Source: Deferribacteraceae bacterium UBA6793
GTDB taxonomy: Bacteria; Chrysiogenota; Deferribacteres; Deferribacterales; Geovibrionaceae
DNA: 64,000 bases
Reading direction: 5' to 3'
Assembly (NCBI GenBank): GCA_002452405.1
Contig: DKFP01000007.1
Location: 23,200-87,199 of the forward strand
In this document: piece after piece, positions 1 to 7,918 of the stretch
Position numbering within the stretch: the stretch's first letter is position 1
Layout: each line of letters starts with the position of its first letter
Program-made: the position numbers and the translations under genes
The notes under the pieces: generated by a model
The model's database searches: none
What the model was told of the DNA's origin: nothing
What the model saw: the letters and a program-made list of their open reading frames with translations, nothing else

Positions 1-1
1 C

Positions 2-931
2 TGGAAAATAATATCGCTTACTGTTGGATTTGCCGATGGGTCAACTGGACTTATTGAAGCTGATGTTTTCATTGTTTCAGCCGGAGCTCTGGAAACCCCA
101 AGGTTGCTGCTTAACTCAGGCATTGATAATAAGAATATTGGTAAATATCTGATGGACCATCCTATGGGGAACCTCTGTCAGGTTCAGTTCAGACACAGGC
201 AGAAAGCACATATTTATTCTGCAATGAGATATATTTCAGATATTGCAATCAAGACTGGACTTGAACTTACTCCGGAAAAGCAGAAAGAGATGGGATTTCC
301 AAACCATACATTTTACATGCGCCCTTCTTTTAAAAAAGGAGTAAACAACGAAACAGAGAAGATAAAGCTCTCGCTCCTTGCGTTTAAAGACGGAGGTTTA
401 ACAGCTGCAGATGTTTGGAGGGTCATGACCAATCTTAACGTAATTTATCAGATTGTAACCTATAAGCTTTCTCTTGATACTACATATAAATACGCTGACC
501 TGTTTTTTGTTACAGAGCAGATACCTTCTGAAAACAGTTTTGTTGGCTTGTCTGATAAAAAAGATAAGTGGGGTTTCCCTATTTCAAGAGTAAACTGGCA
601 GGTTAGCTCTCATGATATAGAAGTTATGGAAAAATGGTATACACTCTTGAAAGAACAGGCTCTGGGCGAGGATGACTACATTTTCACCCATGAGTTTAAA
701 GATATAAACTGGAATAAATTTTTTACTTCAGCAGCACATCATGTCGGCACGGCAAGAATGGCGCATAGTGCGGATAAGGGAGTTGTGGATAAATATCTTA
801 AAGTCTTTGGTACTGAAAACCTTTATGTGTGTGATGGCTCCATATTCACTACGTCGGGCAATGTTAATAATGGATTCACAATATCAGCCTTTGCGTGCAG
901 ACTGGCTGAGCATATCCGGAGAATGCAATGA
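2..931 (+). CDS. GMC-family FAD oxidoreductase, C-terminal part
   Basis: The frame is open from base 2 with no start codon, so about 309 C-terminal residues are present; family members are usually above 500 residues and the missing part would carry the FAD-binding fold. Visible are the GMC signature-like AGALETPRLLLNSG near the left edge and a C-terminal GMC domain with HHVGTARM followed by GNVNNGFTISAFA, which supply the His and Asn expected at the active site. Family members oxidise alcohol groups of sugars or polyols using FAD. The stop overlaps the next start (ATGA), and the following SDR and glycosyltransferase genes suggest a role in polysaccharide precursor modification. Substrate unknown. 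Confidence 0.85.
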   Translation, partial: WKIISLTVGFADGSTGLIEADVFIVSAGALETPRLLLNSGIDNKNIGKYLMDHPMGNLCQVQFRHRQKAHIYSAMRYISDIAIKTGLELTPEKQKEMGFPNHTFYMRPSFKKGVNNETEKIKLSLLAFKDGGLTAADVWRVMTNLNVIYQIVTYKLSLDTTYKYADLFFVTEQIPSENSFVGLSDKKDKWGFPISRVNWQVSSHDIEVMEKWYTLLKEQALGEDDYIFTHEFKDINWNKFFTSAAHHVGTARMAHSADKGVVDKYLKVFGTENLYVCDGSIFTTSGNVNNGFTISAFACRLAEHIRRMQ

Positions 932-1971
932 AAGTAGTAGTACTTGGCGGTAGCGGCTTTATAGGGAAAAGATTCGGAGCACTTTATTCCGAAAAATTTG
1001 ATGAAGTTATCTTGTCTGATAGTAAATCAACTCAATTAAATGATTTTGCATCCATCAAGCGGTTGACTAATGGTGCAGACGTTCTTGTGCATGCAGCTTT
1101 TGATCATGGCTATCAATTCAATATCGAGGGTATGAAAAACGTCATAAAAGCTTGCAAAGCCAATGGAATAAAGAAACTGGTTTATTTGAGTACAGTTTCA
1201 GTTTTTGATCCCGGGCTGAGTGGATCTTTGAATGAGAATTGCCCTTGGTCTAAGCTGAGAGATCCTTACACAGCAGAAAAAATCAAGGTTGAGTTGAAGC
1301 TTAGAAAAAACCTGCCCAATGACCTTTCTGTAGTCATATTGTATCCAACAATTGTTTACGGATTGGGAGGGAATTGGACCACATTTGCACTTAATGCTTG
1401 TGTCGGAAGGGAAATATCTCTTCCCCTTGAAGGTAATGGACTTTGCAATGCTGTTTATGTGGACGACGTTGCTCAGGCTATATATAAAAGCTGTGTGGCA
1501 ACGGAACGCAACATCAATGTCTTAATATCGGCTTCGGAACCTATTACATGGAAAGAATTTTATGAAGGACATCTGACTTTTCTAAACTCTCTTTCCGGCA
1601 AAAACATAAAGTGTACATTTTCTGGTTCCAATACCAACGGATTTCATGTCAAGCCTTTGCATAATATCCTCATGAAACTATTGTTCAAAACAACCCTAGG
1701 CGGTATTGTCCTTCCTATGCTGATAATGTTGAAAAAATTAAGAGCAAAGCAGTATACACTTGTTAAAAATGATTTCGAAATTTTGAATTTTCTTGATTCA
1801 ACAGACAGACACAGGGTCACCCATCCTCTTGGCATTACAAGAACCGTACACATTAGTAAGTTTAATGCAGATATATCTGAAGCTGCTAAATTATTAAGTT
1901 TTAGGCCGGAATATGATTTCAAAGAGGGGATTGATGCAATGACAGGAAGTTATAGGAGAGAGAATAAGTGA
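928..1971 (+). CDS. NAD-dependent epimerase/dehydratase (extended SDR)
   Basis: A 347-residue protein beginning with the Rossmann motif GGSGFIGKRFG (GxxGxxG) at residues 8-14. The SDR catalytic elements are a Ser/Thr near LVYLSTVSVF and a YxxxK motif seen as YTAEK. Such enzymes epimerise, reduce or dehydrate nucleotide sugars in the cytoplasm. Its ATG overlaps the stop of the GMC oxidoreductase and its own end overlaps the GTG start of the glycosyltransferase, so the three are translationally coupled. The C-terminal half has no diagnostic motif I recognise, so the substrate cannot be named. Confidence 0.85.
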   Translation: MKVVVLGGSGFIGKRFGALYSEKFDEVILSDSKSTQLNDFASIKRLTNGADVLVHAAFDHGYQFNIEGMKNVIKACKANGIKKLVYLSTVSVFDPGLSGSLNENCPWSKLRDPYTAEKIKVELKLRKNLPNDLSVVILYPTIVYGLGGNWTTFALNACVGREISLPLEGNGLCNAVYVDDVAQAIYKSCVATERNINVLISASEPITWKEFYEGHLTFLNSLSGKNIKCTFSGSNTNGFHVKPLHNILMKLLFKTTLGGIVLPMLIMLKKLRAKQYTLVKNDFEILNFLDSTDRHRVTHPLGITRTVHISKFNADISEAAKLLSFRPEYDFKEGIDAMTGSYRRENK

Positions 1972-2786
1972 AATTTTCTGTTTTGATGTCAGTTTACTGC
2001 AGGGAAAAAGCTGATTTTCTGAGCAGGTCATTGGTTTCAATTTGGGACGACCAAACCATTAAACCGAATGAAATTGTGCTTGTTAAAGACGGACCACTCT
2101 CTGAAGAGCTGGATAAAACCATTGCCGACTGGCAGGATAAGCTCGGAGAGGTTTTGATAGTTGTTTCTCTGGTAAAAAATGTCGGTCTTGGCGATGCTCT
2201 TAATCAGGGAATACAGGTGTGTGCTAACGAACTGATAGCGAGAATGGATACTGATGATATAGCCCATCCGGAACGTTTTGAAAAGCAGATCGCAGTTTTT
2301 CAAACATGTGATGTGGATATATGTGGTAGTAACATTAATGAGTTTGAATCAGATGAAAATATTATTGTTTCATCTAGAAAAGTTCCGGAAAAACACTCTG
2401 AAATTGTCAAATATTTCAAAATGCGCAATGGGATCAATCACCCTGCTTCAATGTATAAAAAGTCTGCAGTGCTGAAGGCCGGAGGCTACAGACATATGCT
2501 GTGGTTCGAGGACTATTATCTCTGGGTACGAATGATCATGAACGGAGCAGTTTTTTATAATATTCAGGAACCATTAGTTAATATGCGGGCAGGCTATGCG
2601 CAGTTGGAGAGGCGAGGCGGCTTGAAATATGCATTAGCAGAGTTCTCTTTTATGAAAGAGTTAAAGAATATAGGCTTTTTGACATTAACTGAGTTTTACA
2701 GAAATGTAATCCAAAGATTCACAGCCAGACTGATGCAAAAACATTTTCTGAGGGCAATATACAAAGTCTTAAGAGCAAAATGGTAA
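1968..2786 (+). CDS. Family 2 glycosyltransferase
   Basis: A 272-residue GT-A type transferase starting at GTG (1968), overlapping the upstream stop by four bases. The N-terminus MKFSVLMSVYCREK and the metal-binding motif ARMDTDDIAHPERF (DxD-type DTDD near residue 90) are typical of PF00535 enzymes that transfer a sugar from a nucleotide donor to a lipid-linked glycan; WFEDYYLWVRM fits the catalytic ED region. Its last codons, Trp and TAA, lie inside the apparent left terminal repeat of the adjacent IS, so the natural 3' end was probably replaced by the insertion. The protein still reaches a normal family length, so little seems lost. Confidence 0.88.
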   Translation: MKFSVLMSVYCREKADFLSRSLVSIWDDQTIKPNEIVLVKDGPLSEELDKTIADWQDKLGEVLIVVSLVKNVGLGDALNQGIQVCANELIARMDTDDIAHPERFEKQIAVFQTCDVDICGSNINEFESDENIIVSSRKVPEKHSEIVKYFKMRNGINHPASMYKKSAVLKAGGYRHMLWFEDYYLWVRMIMNGAVFYNIQEPLVNMRAGYAQLERRGGLKYALAEFSFMKELKNIGFLTLTEFYRNVIQRFTARLMQKHFLRAIYKVLRAKW

Positions 2787-2853
2787 TCCCCCCTAAAAAA
2801 GAAGTGATTTATAAGTAGAATCTTCTCGTTATACTATATGGAGGAGATTTTCC

Positions 2854-3120
2854 ATGAAGCAGTCAAGATTCAGCGATAGTCAGATTTTTAAGATTTTGAA
2901 AGAAGCCGAGAATGGGGTTCCAGTTCCACAAATATGCAGAGAATATGGCATCAGCAGTGCCACATTTTATAAATGGCGAGCTAAATACGGCGGAATGGAT
3001 GTTTCCATGATGTCCCGCTTAAAAGAGCATGAGCAAGAGAACCAGAAATTAAAAAAGATGTATGCCTAAGCTCAGCTGAAAGCCGAAGTTCTGAAGGATG
3101 CACTGGAAAAAAAGTTTTAA
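2854..3120 (+). pseudogene. IS3-family transposase OrfA with in-frame stop
   Basis: OrfA begins MKQSRFSDSQIFKILKEAE and has the helix-turn-helix region ICREYGISSATFYKWRAKYGG, which binds the element's ends. A TAA at 3067-3069 cuts it to 71 residues, yet the same frame continues after the stop as AQLKAEVLKDALEKKF to 3120, as a normal OrfA would. One nonsense substitution is the simplest cause. The slippery heptamer A AAA AAG at 3108-3114 lies where the -1 frameshift into orfB is expected; ribosomes stopping at 3067 would not reach it. SD-like GGAGGAG precedes the ATG. Confidence 0.85.
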
Positions 3121-3140
3121 GGCCGTCTCAGCGCAAAGAG

Positions 3141-3953
3141 ATGGCCATATCAGCAGTTGGCAGAGGTCACGTAAATATTCGCCAGGCATGTGAAGCATTT
3201 GGAATAAGCGAAGGATGCTATAGATATTCTCCGAAACTTTCGGAGGAAAATGAAATTATCGCCGACTGGCTTGTTCGTCAGACACATAACAATAGGAACT
3301 GGGGATTTGGAATTTGTTTTTACCATCTCTGTAACGTAAAAGGCTTTAGTTGGAATCACAAGCGAGTCTACCGTATATACTGTGAACTTGAGCTTAATAT
3401 GCGGATAAAGCCTCGTAAAAGGATTCAGCGAGAAAAAACCGAACCGTTATCACAGCCAGCTACTATAAATAAAGTATGGTCTATAGATTTCATGCATGAT
3501 CAGCTAGGAGACGGGCGCAGTGTCAGACTGTTCAATGTCCTTGATGACTTTAACAGAGAAGGCTTAGATATCGAAGTGGATTTATCTTTGCCTACAGAGC
3601 GGGTTGTTCGTTCTTTGAATCATATAATAGAGTGGCGAGGTAAACCGGAGACAATCCGGTGTGACAATGGACCTGAATTCTTAGGCGCAGAGTTCGTGTC
3701 TTGGGCTGAAGATGCTGGAGTTGAAATTATGTATATCCAGCCTGGTAAACATAATCAGAATGCCTATATCGAGAGATTTAACAGAACGTATCGTACTGAA
3801 GTTCTTGATCTGTATTTGTTTGATAATTTAGAAGAGGTAAGGGAAATCACATACTGGTGGATGATTGAGTACAACGAAGAGCGTCCGCACGATGCTCTTG
3901 ACGGCATGACACCGATAGAATATATGATGAAAAAGCGGGAAACTCTAGTTTAG
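3141..3953 (+). CDS. IS3-family transposase OrfB (DDE integrase core)
   Basis: A 270-residue rve-type integrase in the -1 frame relative to OrfA; the frame is open back to the slippery site, giving the fused OrfAB. Catalytic residues are visible: first Asp in WSIDFMHDQL, second Asp in RCDNGPEF and Glu in NAYIERFNRTYR. The end YNEERPHDALDGMTPIEY is characteristic of this IS group. OrfB itself is uninterrupted. It would act on DNA as part of the OrfAB fusion; with OrfA carrying a stop, this copy is probably immobile unless complemented. Confidence 0.92.
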   Translation: MAISAVGRGHVNIRQACEAFGISEGCYRYSPKLSEENEIIADWLVRQTHNNRNWGFGICFYHLCNVKGFSWNHKRVYRIYCELELNMRIKPRKRIQREKTEPLSQPATINKVWSIDFMHDQLGDGRSVRLFNVLDDFNREGLDIEVDLSLPTERVVRSLNHIIEWRGKPETIRCDNGPEFLGAEFVSWAEDAGVEIMYIQPGKHNQNAYIERFNRTYRTEVLDLYLFDNLEEVREITYWWMIEYNEERPHDALDGMTPIEYMMKKRETLV

Positions 3954-3978
3954 AACTGTCAACCAGCAGGGGAAGCTT

Positions 3979-4107
3979 ACGAGAGAGCATGCCACACGCT
4001 GGTTATGGACATACAACAATGAGAGACCCAATACTGCTATCGGTGGCATAACACCGATTCAGAGACTTAAAAATATGGGAATAAATTCTACAGTAAATTA
4101 CTGTTAA
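3979..4107 (+). pseudogene. Remnant of a second IS3-family OrfB (C-terminus only)
   Basis: Directly after the IS right end the frame reads REHATRWLWTYNNERPN, then AIGGITPIQRLKN and a TAA at 4105-4107. YNNERPN..IGGITP is the C-terminal signature of IS3-family OrfB proteins, but of a different subgroup from the intact copy at 3141-3953. Only about 42 codons survive and no start exists. It marks an older insertion that was broken when the present element arrived or by a later deletion. Confidence 0.8.
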
Positions 4108-4125
4108 AAATGGGATGATTACCGT

Positions 4126-5421
4126 TTAGCGTCCTTTTCTGAACAGAACTATTAAAATCGTTCTCAGGACGATGATCATATCAAGATATAAAGAATAGTT
4201 CTTTATATAGTAAAGGTCGTATTTCAGCTTCATTTTAGAATCTTCAACACTTGCGCCGTAGCCATAGTTTACTTGAGCCCAGCCGGAGAGTCCCGGCTTA
4301 ACAAGATATCTCAGCATATAATACGGTATTTCTTTGGCAAGTTCTTTATCAAATTCCGGTCTTTCTGGTCTGGGACCTATGAAGCTCATATCGCCTTTAA
4401 GAACATTATAAATCTGCGGAATTTCATCAATTCTTGTTTTACGTAGAAAATTTCCCACCTGAGTTATACGTTTATCATTTTTTGATGCCCATTTTGCACC
4501 ATCTTTTTCAGCATCCTGCCGCATTGTACGCAGCTTATAAATCGTGAACGGTTTTCCGTCCTTTCCTGAACGGGTCTGTGAAAAGATAATCGGTCCTTTG
4601 GAATCCAGTTTGATAGCTATCGCTGCAATAAGAGTCAGAGGGGATGAAAGTATAAGTCCTAATATTGAGAGGATTATATCTGAAACCCTTTTCAGTCTTG
4701 TGTAGTTGCTTTGAAAGATGTTGTCGAAACCTCTTGAAAGTATCAACCATTCGTCATTTATGTTTTCCACCGGGATTCTGTTCATGTAGATCTCACTGAA
4801 ATCAGCATAAGTATGGATTAGATGCCCGGCTATTTTAAGTTCCAGGATAATTTTCTGTTCTTCTTCGTTATAGTGTGACAGTTTACTGATGAGAATTATA
4901 TTGTTTTCGCTATTTTGATTTTTGACAATGTTGCATATATGCTCAGCGTTTGTTGCTCCCTGATATATCCAGTTATTAAGTTTTGCAGTTTTTTCTGCTA
5001 TAAGGTTTTCAAGTTCAACACTGTGCTCATTTTTTACAACGTAAATATATCTTACAGTATTACGGAGCATTTTTCTTATGATGACAGCCCTGAGATACAA
5101 ATAGACCAGAAAAGTTGCGTCAAGTGAAAAGAGACCGAATCTCTGAATGTTCACCGTATTGAAGAATGAATATTGAACAAGGATTATGATTATGCTGTAT
5201 GACAACAGAAAACTCATACATGACAAAAAAAATCTCGTTTTCCCTCGTATGTTGTCGTTGTAAAAATCAAGAATATTTAATAAAACAATAAAAATAATCA
5301 GCCCTGTTACAAAATGTACCGGACTGTCAGTAAAAAAATTATTCAGAATAGCTATTAATATAAAAAAAATAATATCAAGTAAAGGAAGAAAAAAAGATAT
5401 TTTTTGTCTGTCTGATAACAT
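4126..5421 (-). CDS. Polyprenyl-phosphate sugar-1-phosphate transferase (WcaJ type)
   Basis: A 431-residue membrane enzyme that starts exopolysaccharide or O-antigen repeat synthesis by moving a sugar-1-phosphate from a UDP-sugar to undecaprenyl phosphate. The N-terminal half has several hydrophobic segments (about residues 10-120) and a cytoplasmic CoA-binding-like stretch. The C-terminal bacterial sugar transferase domain begins RLKRVSDIILSILGL, with GPIIFSQTRSGKDGKPF, YKLRTM, KTRIDEIPQ, SFIGPRPERPEF and LRYLVKPGLSGWAQVNYGYG. The ATG is at 5421. It lies on the opposite strand from both neighbours with its own upstream region rich in inverted repeats. Sugar specificity cannot be told. Confidence 0.9.
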   Translation of the reverse strand: MLSDRQKISFFLPLLDIIFFILIAILNNFFTDSPVHFVTGLIIFIVLLNILDFYNDNIRGKTRFFLSCMSFLLSYSIIIILVQYSFFNTVNIQRFGLFSLDATFLVYLYLRAVIIRKMLRNTVRYIYVVKNEHSVELENLIAEKTAKLNNWIYQGATNAEHICNIVKNQNSENNIILISKLSHYNEEEQKIILELKIAGHLIHTYADFSEIYMNRIPVENINDEWLILSRGFDNIFQSNYTRLKRVSDIILSILGLILSSPLTLIAAIAIKLDSKGPIIFSQTRSGKDGKPFTIYKLRTMRQDAEKDGAKWASKNDKRITQVGNFLRKTRIDEIPQIYNVLKGDMSFIGPRPERPEFDKELAKEIPYYMLRYLVKPGLSGWAQVNYGYGASVEDSKMKLKYDLYYIKNYSLYLDMIIVLRTILIVLFRKGR

Positions 5422-5490
5422 AATTTAAATTGCCCTGATTGTTTATTTTCTTGCTAAGTTATGTACACATGGAATATCTCAATAATATCA

Positions 5491-5543
5491 TATGGATCCC
5501 ATAAATGGTAGTGACAAAATTCCAATATGGTATAAATACCATA
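5491..5543. promoter_or_regulatory. Pair of TATGG/CCATA inverted repeats
   Basis: In the 243 bp divergent region between the sugar transferase and the Gfo/Idh gene there are two related dyads: TATGGATCCCATA at 5491-5503 and ATATGGTATAAATACCATAT at 5525-5544. Both have TATGG facing CCATA with different spacing, and the second has 9 bp arms around AA. Two like-sequence dyads about 35 bp apart in a divergent promoter region are what one expects of a regulator's operators. No regulator gene is adjacent, so the binding protein is unknown. Confidence 0.45.
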
Positions 5544-5608
5544 TAAAGTTTTGTTAAACATCGAGTAGTTGTTTTATTCCATTGGTTCATAATAATGTAA
5601 AAACAGGT

Positions 5609-5624
5609 GATTTGAAATCAAATC
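5609..5624. promoter_or_regulatory. Perfect inverted repeat upstream of gnnA-like gene
   Basis: GATTTGAAATCAAATC has 7 bp arms around AA and lies about 40 bp before the ATG at 5665. A TATAAG at 5630-5635 could serve as a -10 element, which would place the dyad over the promoter. Operator function is an inference from position and symmetry. Confidence 0.35.
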
Positions 5625-5664
5625 GGTAGTATAAGCGACTATACAAACAGACATGGGGTAAATA

Positions 5665-6612
5665 ATGGACGGAAATAAAATCAAAATAGGGCTTCTGGGA
5701 ATAGGCAGGATGGGACAGAACCATCTGCGCAATATTATGCTTTTAAAGGATGCCGAATTGGCATTTATTTACGACGTTGATAAAGAGGCGTGTGCGAAAC
5801 TGTCGGCGCAATACGGCGCGAAAGTGTCCGAAGATCTTGATGCGGATATGAAAGCGGTGGACGGCGTTGTTATCGTTACGCCCACGTTCACTCATTTCGA
5901 TTACATAAAGCGAGCTGCGGAGTGCGTTAAAAACATATTCGTTGAAAAACCCCTCACTGACAGCGCAGAGACTGCAAAAGCAGTTGTTAAACTGGCGGAA
6001 GAGAAAGGGCTGAACATTCAGGTGGGCTTCATCGAAAGATACAACCCAGCGGTGGCGACGCTTAAATCTGTTATGCAGAACAGTGAAAGCATCATCTGCA
6101 CAGAGTTCAATCGTTCGAACAAGGTCGCCAGCGGGCGTATCACAGATGTGGACGTTGTTATCGACCTTATGATACACGATATTGACCTTGCGCTCGGGCT
6201 TAACGGAAACGCGGTAAGGGTGACGGCTCACGGGCACCAGAAGAATAACGTTATAGAATATGCGCGCGCGCTTGTGACTCATGAAAACGGCAGAGTATCG
6301 GATATCACCGCAAGCCGTATTACAGAGAAGCACATCCGCCAAATAAACGTTGCGTGCGAGGACATGTTCATCGACTGTAACCTGCTGGTGCGCGAGGTAA
6401 AAGTTCATCGCCCTGCGGAACAGAACCTGAGCGGTGCGGTGCTGACGGCAAAAGATGAGGCTGTGGAGGTCAAACTCTACGACGCTCTTCAGGCGGAGCT
6501 TTCGGATTTTCTGAAACTTTGCAGAGGGGAGAAGACGCAGGCTTCGGATGTGTATGCAGGTCTTGCATCACTTGAGATAGCGGAAGAGATAAGAAAGCAG
6601 ATAAAAGACTGA
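5665..6612 (+). CDS. gnnA: Gfo/Idh/MocA oxidoreductase, GnnA-like UDP-GlcNAc 3-dehydrogenase
   Basis: A 315-residue NAD(P)-dependent enzyme. The Rossmann motif GLLGIGRMGQNH is at residues 9-20, and the family's EKP motif appears as FVEKPLTD near residue 96. FIERYNPAV, DVDVVIDLMIHDIDLAL and the overall length resemble GnnA, which oxidises the 3-hydroxyl of UDP-GlcNAc. The convergent neighbour is a WbpE/GnnB-like aminotransferase, the partner that would add the 3-amino group, together giving the precursor of amide-linked lipid A. The two genes face each other across a shared terminator. Another 3-keto-sugar role (WlbA/WbpB type) is possible. Confidence 0.7.
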   Translation: MDGNKIKIGLLGIGRMGQNHLRNIMLLKDAELAFIYDVDKEACAKLSAQYGAKVSEDLDADMKAVDGVVIVTPTFTHFDYIKRAAECVKNIFVEKPLTDSAETAKAVVKLAEEKGLNIQVGFIERYNPAVATLKSVMQNSESIICTEFNRSNKVASGRITDVDVVIDLMIHDIDLALGLNGNAVRVTAHGHQKNNVIEYARALVTHENGRVSDITASRITEKHIRQINVACEDMFIDCNLLVREVKVHRPAEQNLSGAVLTAKDEAVEVKLYDALQAELSDFLKLCRGEKTQASDVYAGLASLEIAEEIRKQIKD

Positions 6613-6618
6613 AACAGA

Positions 6619-6645
6619 AAAGGCGGGGTGATGAACCCCGCCTTT
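6619..6645. terminator. Bidirectional intrinsic terminator
   Basis: An 11 bp perfect stem, AAAGGCGGGGT / ACCCCGCCTTT, with loop GATGA, sits between the convergent dehydrogenase and aminotransferase genes. A T-rich run follows on the plus strand, and A/T flanks suit use from the minus strand also. Confidence 0.85.
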
Positions 6646-6648
6646 GTT

Positions 6649-7734
6649 TTATGCGTTTACGGTTTCGATGACGAATTTCTGTTCTTCATCTTTCAGGAAA
6701 GCGGACATTGGCAGCGCCATGATGTCTTTTGACACGGTTTCCGTCACGGGGAAGTCTCCCTGTTTGTAACCAAGGTATTTGAACACGTTTTGCAGGTGCA
6801 ACGGGATCGGATAGTAAACCGCTGTGGGAACGCCTGCGTCTCCGCATTTCTTTATCATCGCGTCGCGATCTTTAACTCTGATGCAGTATTGCGCCCACAC
6901 GGAAATGCAGTCTTTTGCAACGAATGGCACTACAACGTTTTTAAGACCGTCTGCGTAGCGTTTTGCAACAGCCTGTCTCACTTCTATCTCTTCTTTGTAA
7001 TATTTCAGCTTAACGTTCAGCACGCCCGCCTGGACGGCATCCAGCCTGCCGTTGATACCGACATGGCTGTGGACATAACGCTCTGTTTGTCCATGGTTGA
7101 GCAGTATGCGCATTTTTTCGTTCAGAGCGTCGCTGTTTGTGAAGATAGCGCCGCCGTCGCCGTAGCAGCCAAGTGGTTTTGCGGGGAAGAAAGACGTACA
7201 GCCTATTTCGGACATTCCAGAAGAGCGCTTGCCTTTATAAAGTGCGCCGAAGCTCTGTGCGCCGTCTTCGATAACTGGGATGTTGTGTTTCTTTGCAATG
7301 GCGTTTATGGCATCCATGTCGGGTGTCTGTCCGAAGATGGACACAGGCATGATGGCTTTTGTTTTGGGGGTGATAGCAGCTTCTATTTTAGCGGGGTCAA
7401 TGTTGTATGTTTTTTCGTCTATATCAACAAAAACTGGTGTTGCACCGACGAAAGCAATCATTTCCGCAGTGGCTATGAACGTGAAGGGAGAAGTGATTAC
7501 CTCGTCGCCCGCCTTGATGTCGTATGCCATGAGGGCAAGGAGGAGTGCGTCGGTACCGCTGCTGCACGCGATGGCATGTTTAACGCCTGTGAATTCGGCG
7601 AGGTTTTTTTCCAGTTCCGCCACTTTGGGTCCGAGGATGTATGCGGATGTATCCAGAACCTGATGAATCTGGGTGTCGATCTCATCCTTATATTTCCTGT
7701 ACTGAGCCTGCAAATCGATAAAATTCATTTTCAT
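6649..7734 (-). CDS. DegT/DnrJ/EryC1 aminotransferase (WbpE/GnnB-like)
   Basis: A 361-residue PLP enzyme. MNFIDLQAQYRKYKD, SSGTDALLLAL, FTFIATAEMIAF and IEDGAQSFGA fit the family, and the PLP lysine is in SFFPAKPLGCYGDGGA near residue 185. The whole protein closely follows the WbpE pattern of enzymes that transaminate a 3-keto UDP-sugar with glutamate. Paired with the convergent Gfo/Idh dehydrogenase it probably makes a 3-amino-GlcNAc nucleotide for lipid A (GnnB role) or an O-antigen diamino sugar. AAGGTG precedes the ATG at 7734. Use for a GDP-4-keto sugar from the nearby gmd is less likely given the WbpE-like motifs. Confidence 0.85.
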   Translation of the reverse strand: MKMNFIDLQAQYRKYKDEIDTQIHQVLDTSAYILGPKVAELEKNLAEFTGVKHAIACSSGTDALLLALMAYDIKAGDEVITSPFTFIATAEMIAFVGATPVFVDIDEKTYNIDPAKIEAAITPKTKAIMPVSIFGQTPDMDAINAIAKKHNIPVIEDGAQSFGALYKGKRSSGMSEIGCTSFFPAKPLGCYGDGGAIFTNSDALNEKMRILLNHGQTERYVHSHVGINGRLDAVQAGVLNVKLKYYKEEIEVRQAVAKRYADGLKNVVVPFVAKDCISVWAQYCIRVKDRDAMIKKCGDAGVPTAVYYPIPLHLQNVFKYLGYKQGDFPVTETVSKDIMALPMSAFLKDEEQKFVIETVNA

Positions 7735-7918
7735 TTTTTCACCTTCGGTTGGTTTGAAAGCGTACTTTCATCAACAGATATACTAATACTTCTGTATGAA
7801 AAGACAACAGAAAATCCCTTTAGTTCTGTGGGGGCGATGTGTTAAAGAGCTGTTGAAAAGGCGCAGAATTTAACGTACAATCAAAGACCTGTAGTTTTTA
7901 TATTATTTGTGGGGACAT

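Larger units (their letters stand above)
2781..3982 (+). mobile_element. IS3-family insertion sequence (IS407-like group)
   Basis: A roughly 1.2 kb element with the two-frame orfA/orfB layout of IS3 elements. The left end reads TGGTAATCCCCCC (2781-2793); the right end, CAGGGGAAGCTTACGA (3967-3982), is its imperfect inverted counterpart with the shared core GTAA..TCCCC. These ends are my reading, not proven, because no direct target repeat flanks them. OrfA carries a premature stop, so transposition by this copy is doubtful. It sits between a glycosyltransferase and a fragment of another IS3-type transposase. Confidence 0.8.

Noticed and set aside
4126..5421. Considered naming the sugar transferase wcaJ
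   Set aside because: Family level is clear, but sugar specificity (Glc, Gal, GlcNAc, FucNAc) cannot be deduced, so no symbol was given.
5743..6408. 221-codon minus-strand ORF opposite the Gfo/Idh gene
   Set aside because: Antisense to a gene with clear motifs; composition is not protein-like.
6790..7845. 351-codon plus-strand ORF opposite the aminotransferase
   Set aside because: Antisense shadow of the WbpE-like gene with Cys/His/Phe-rich nonsense composition; it also runs through the upstream regulatory region.
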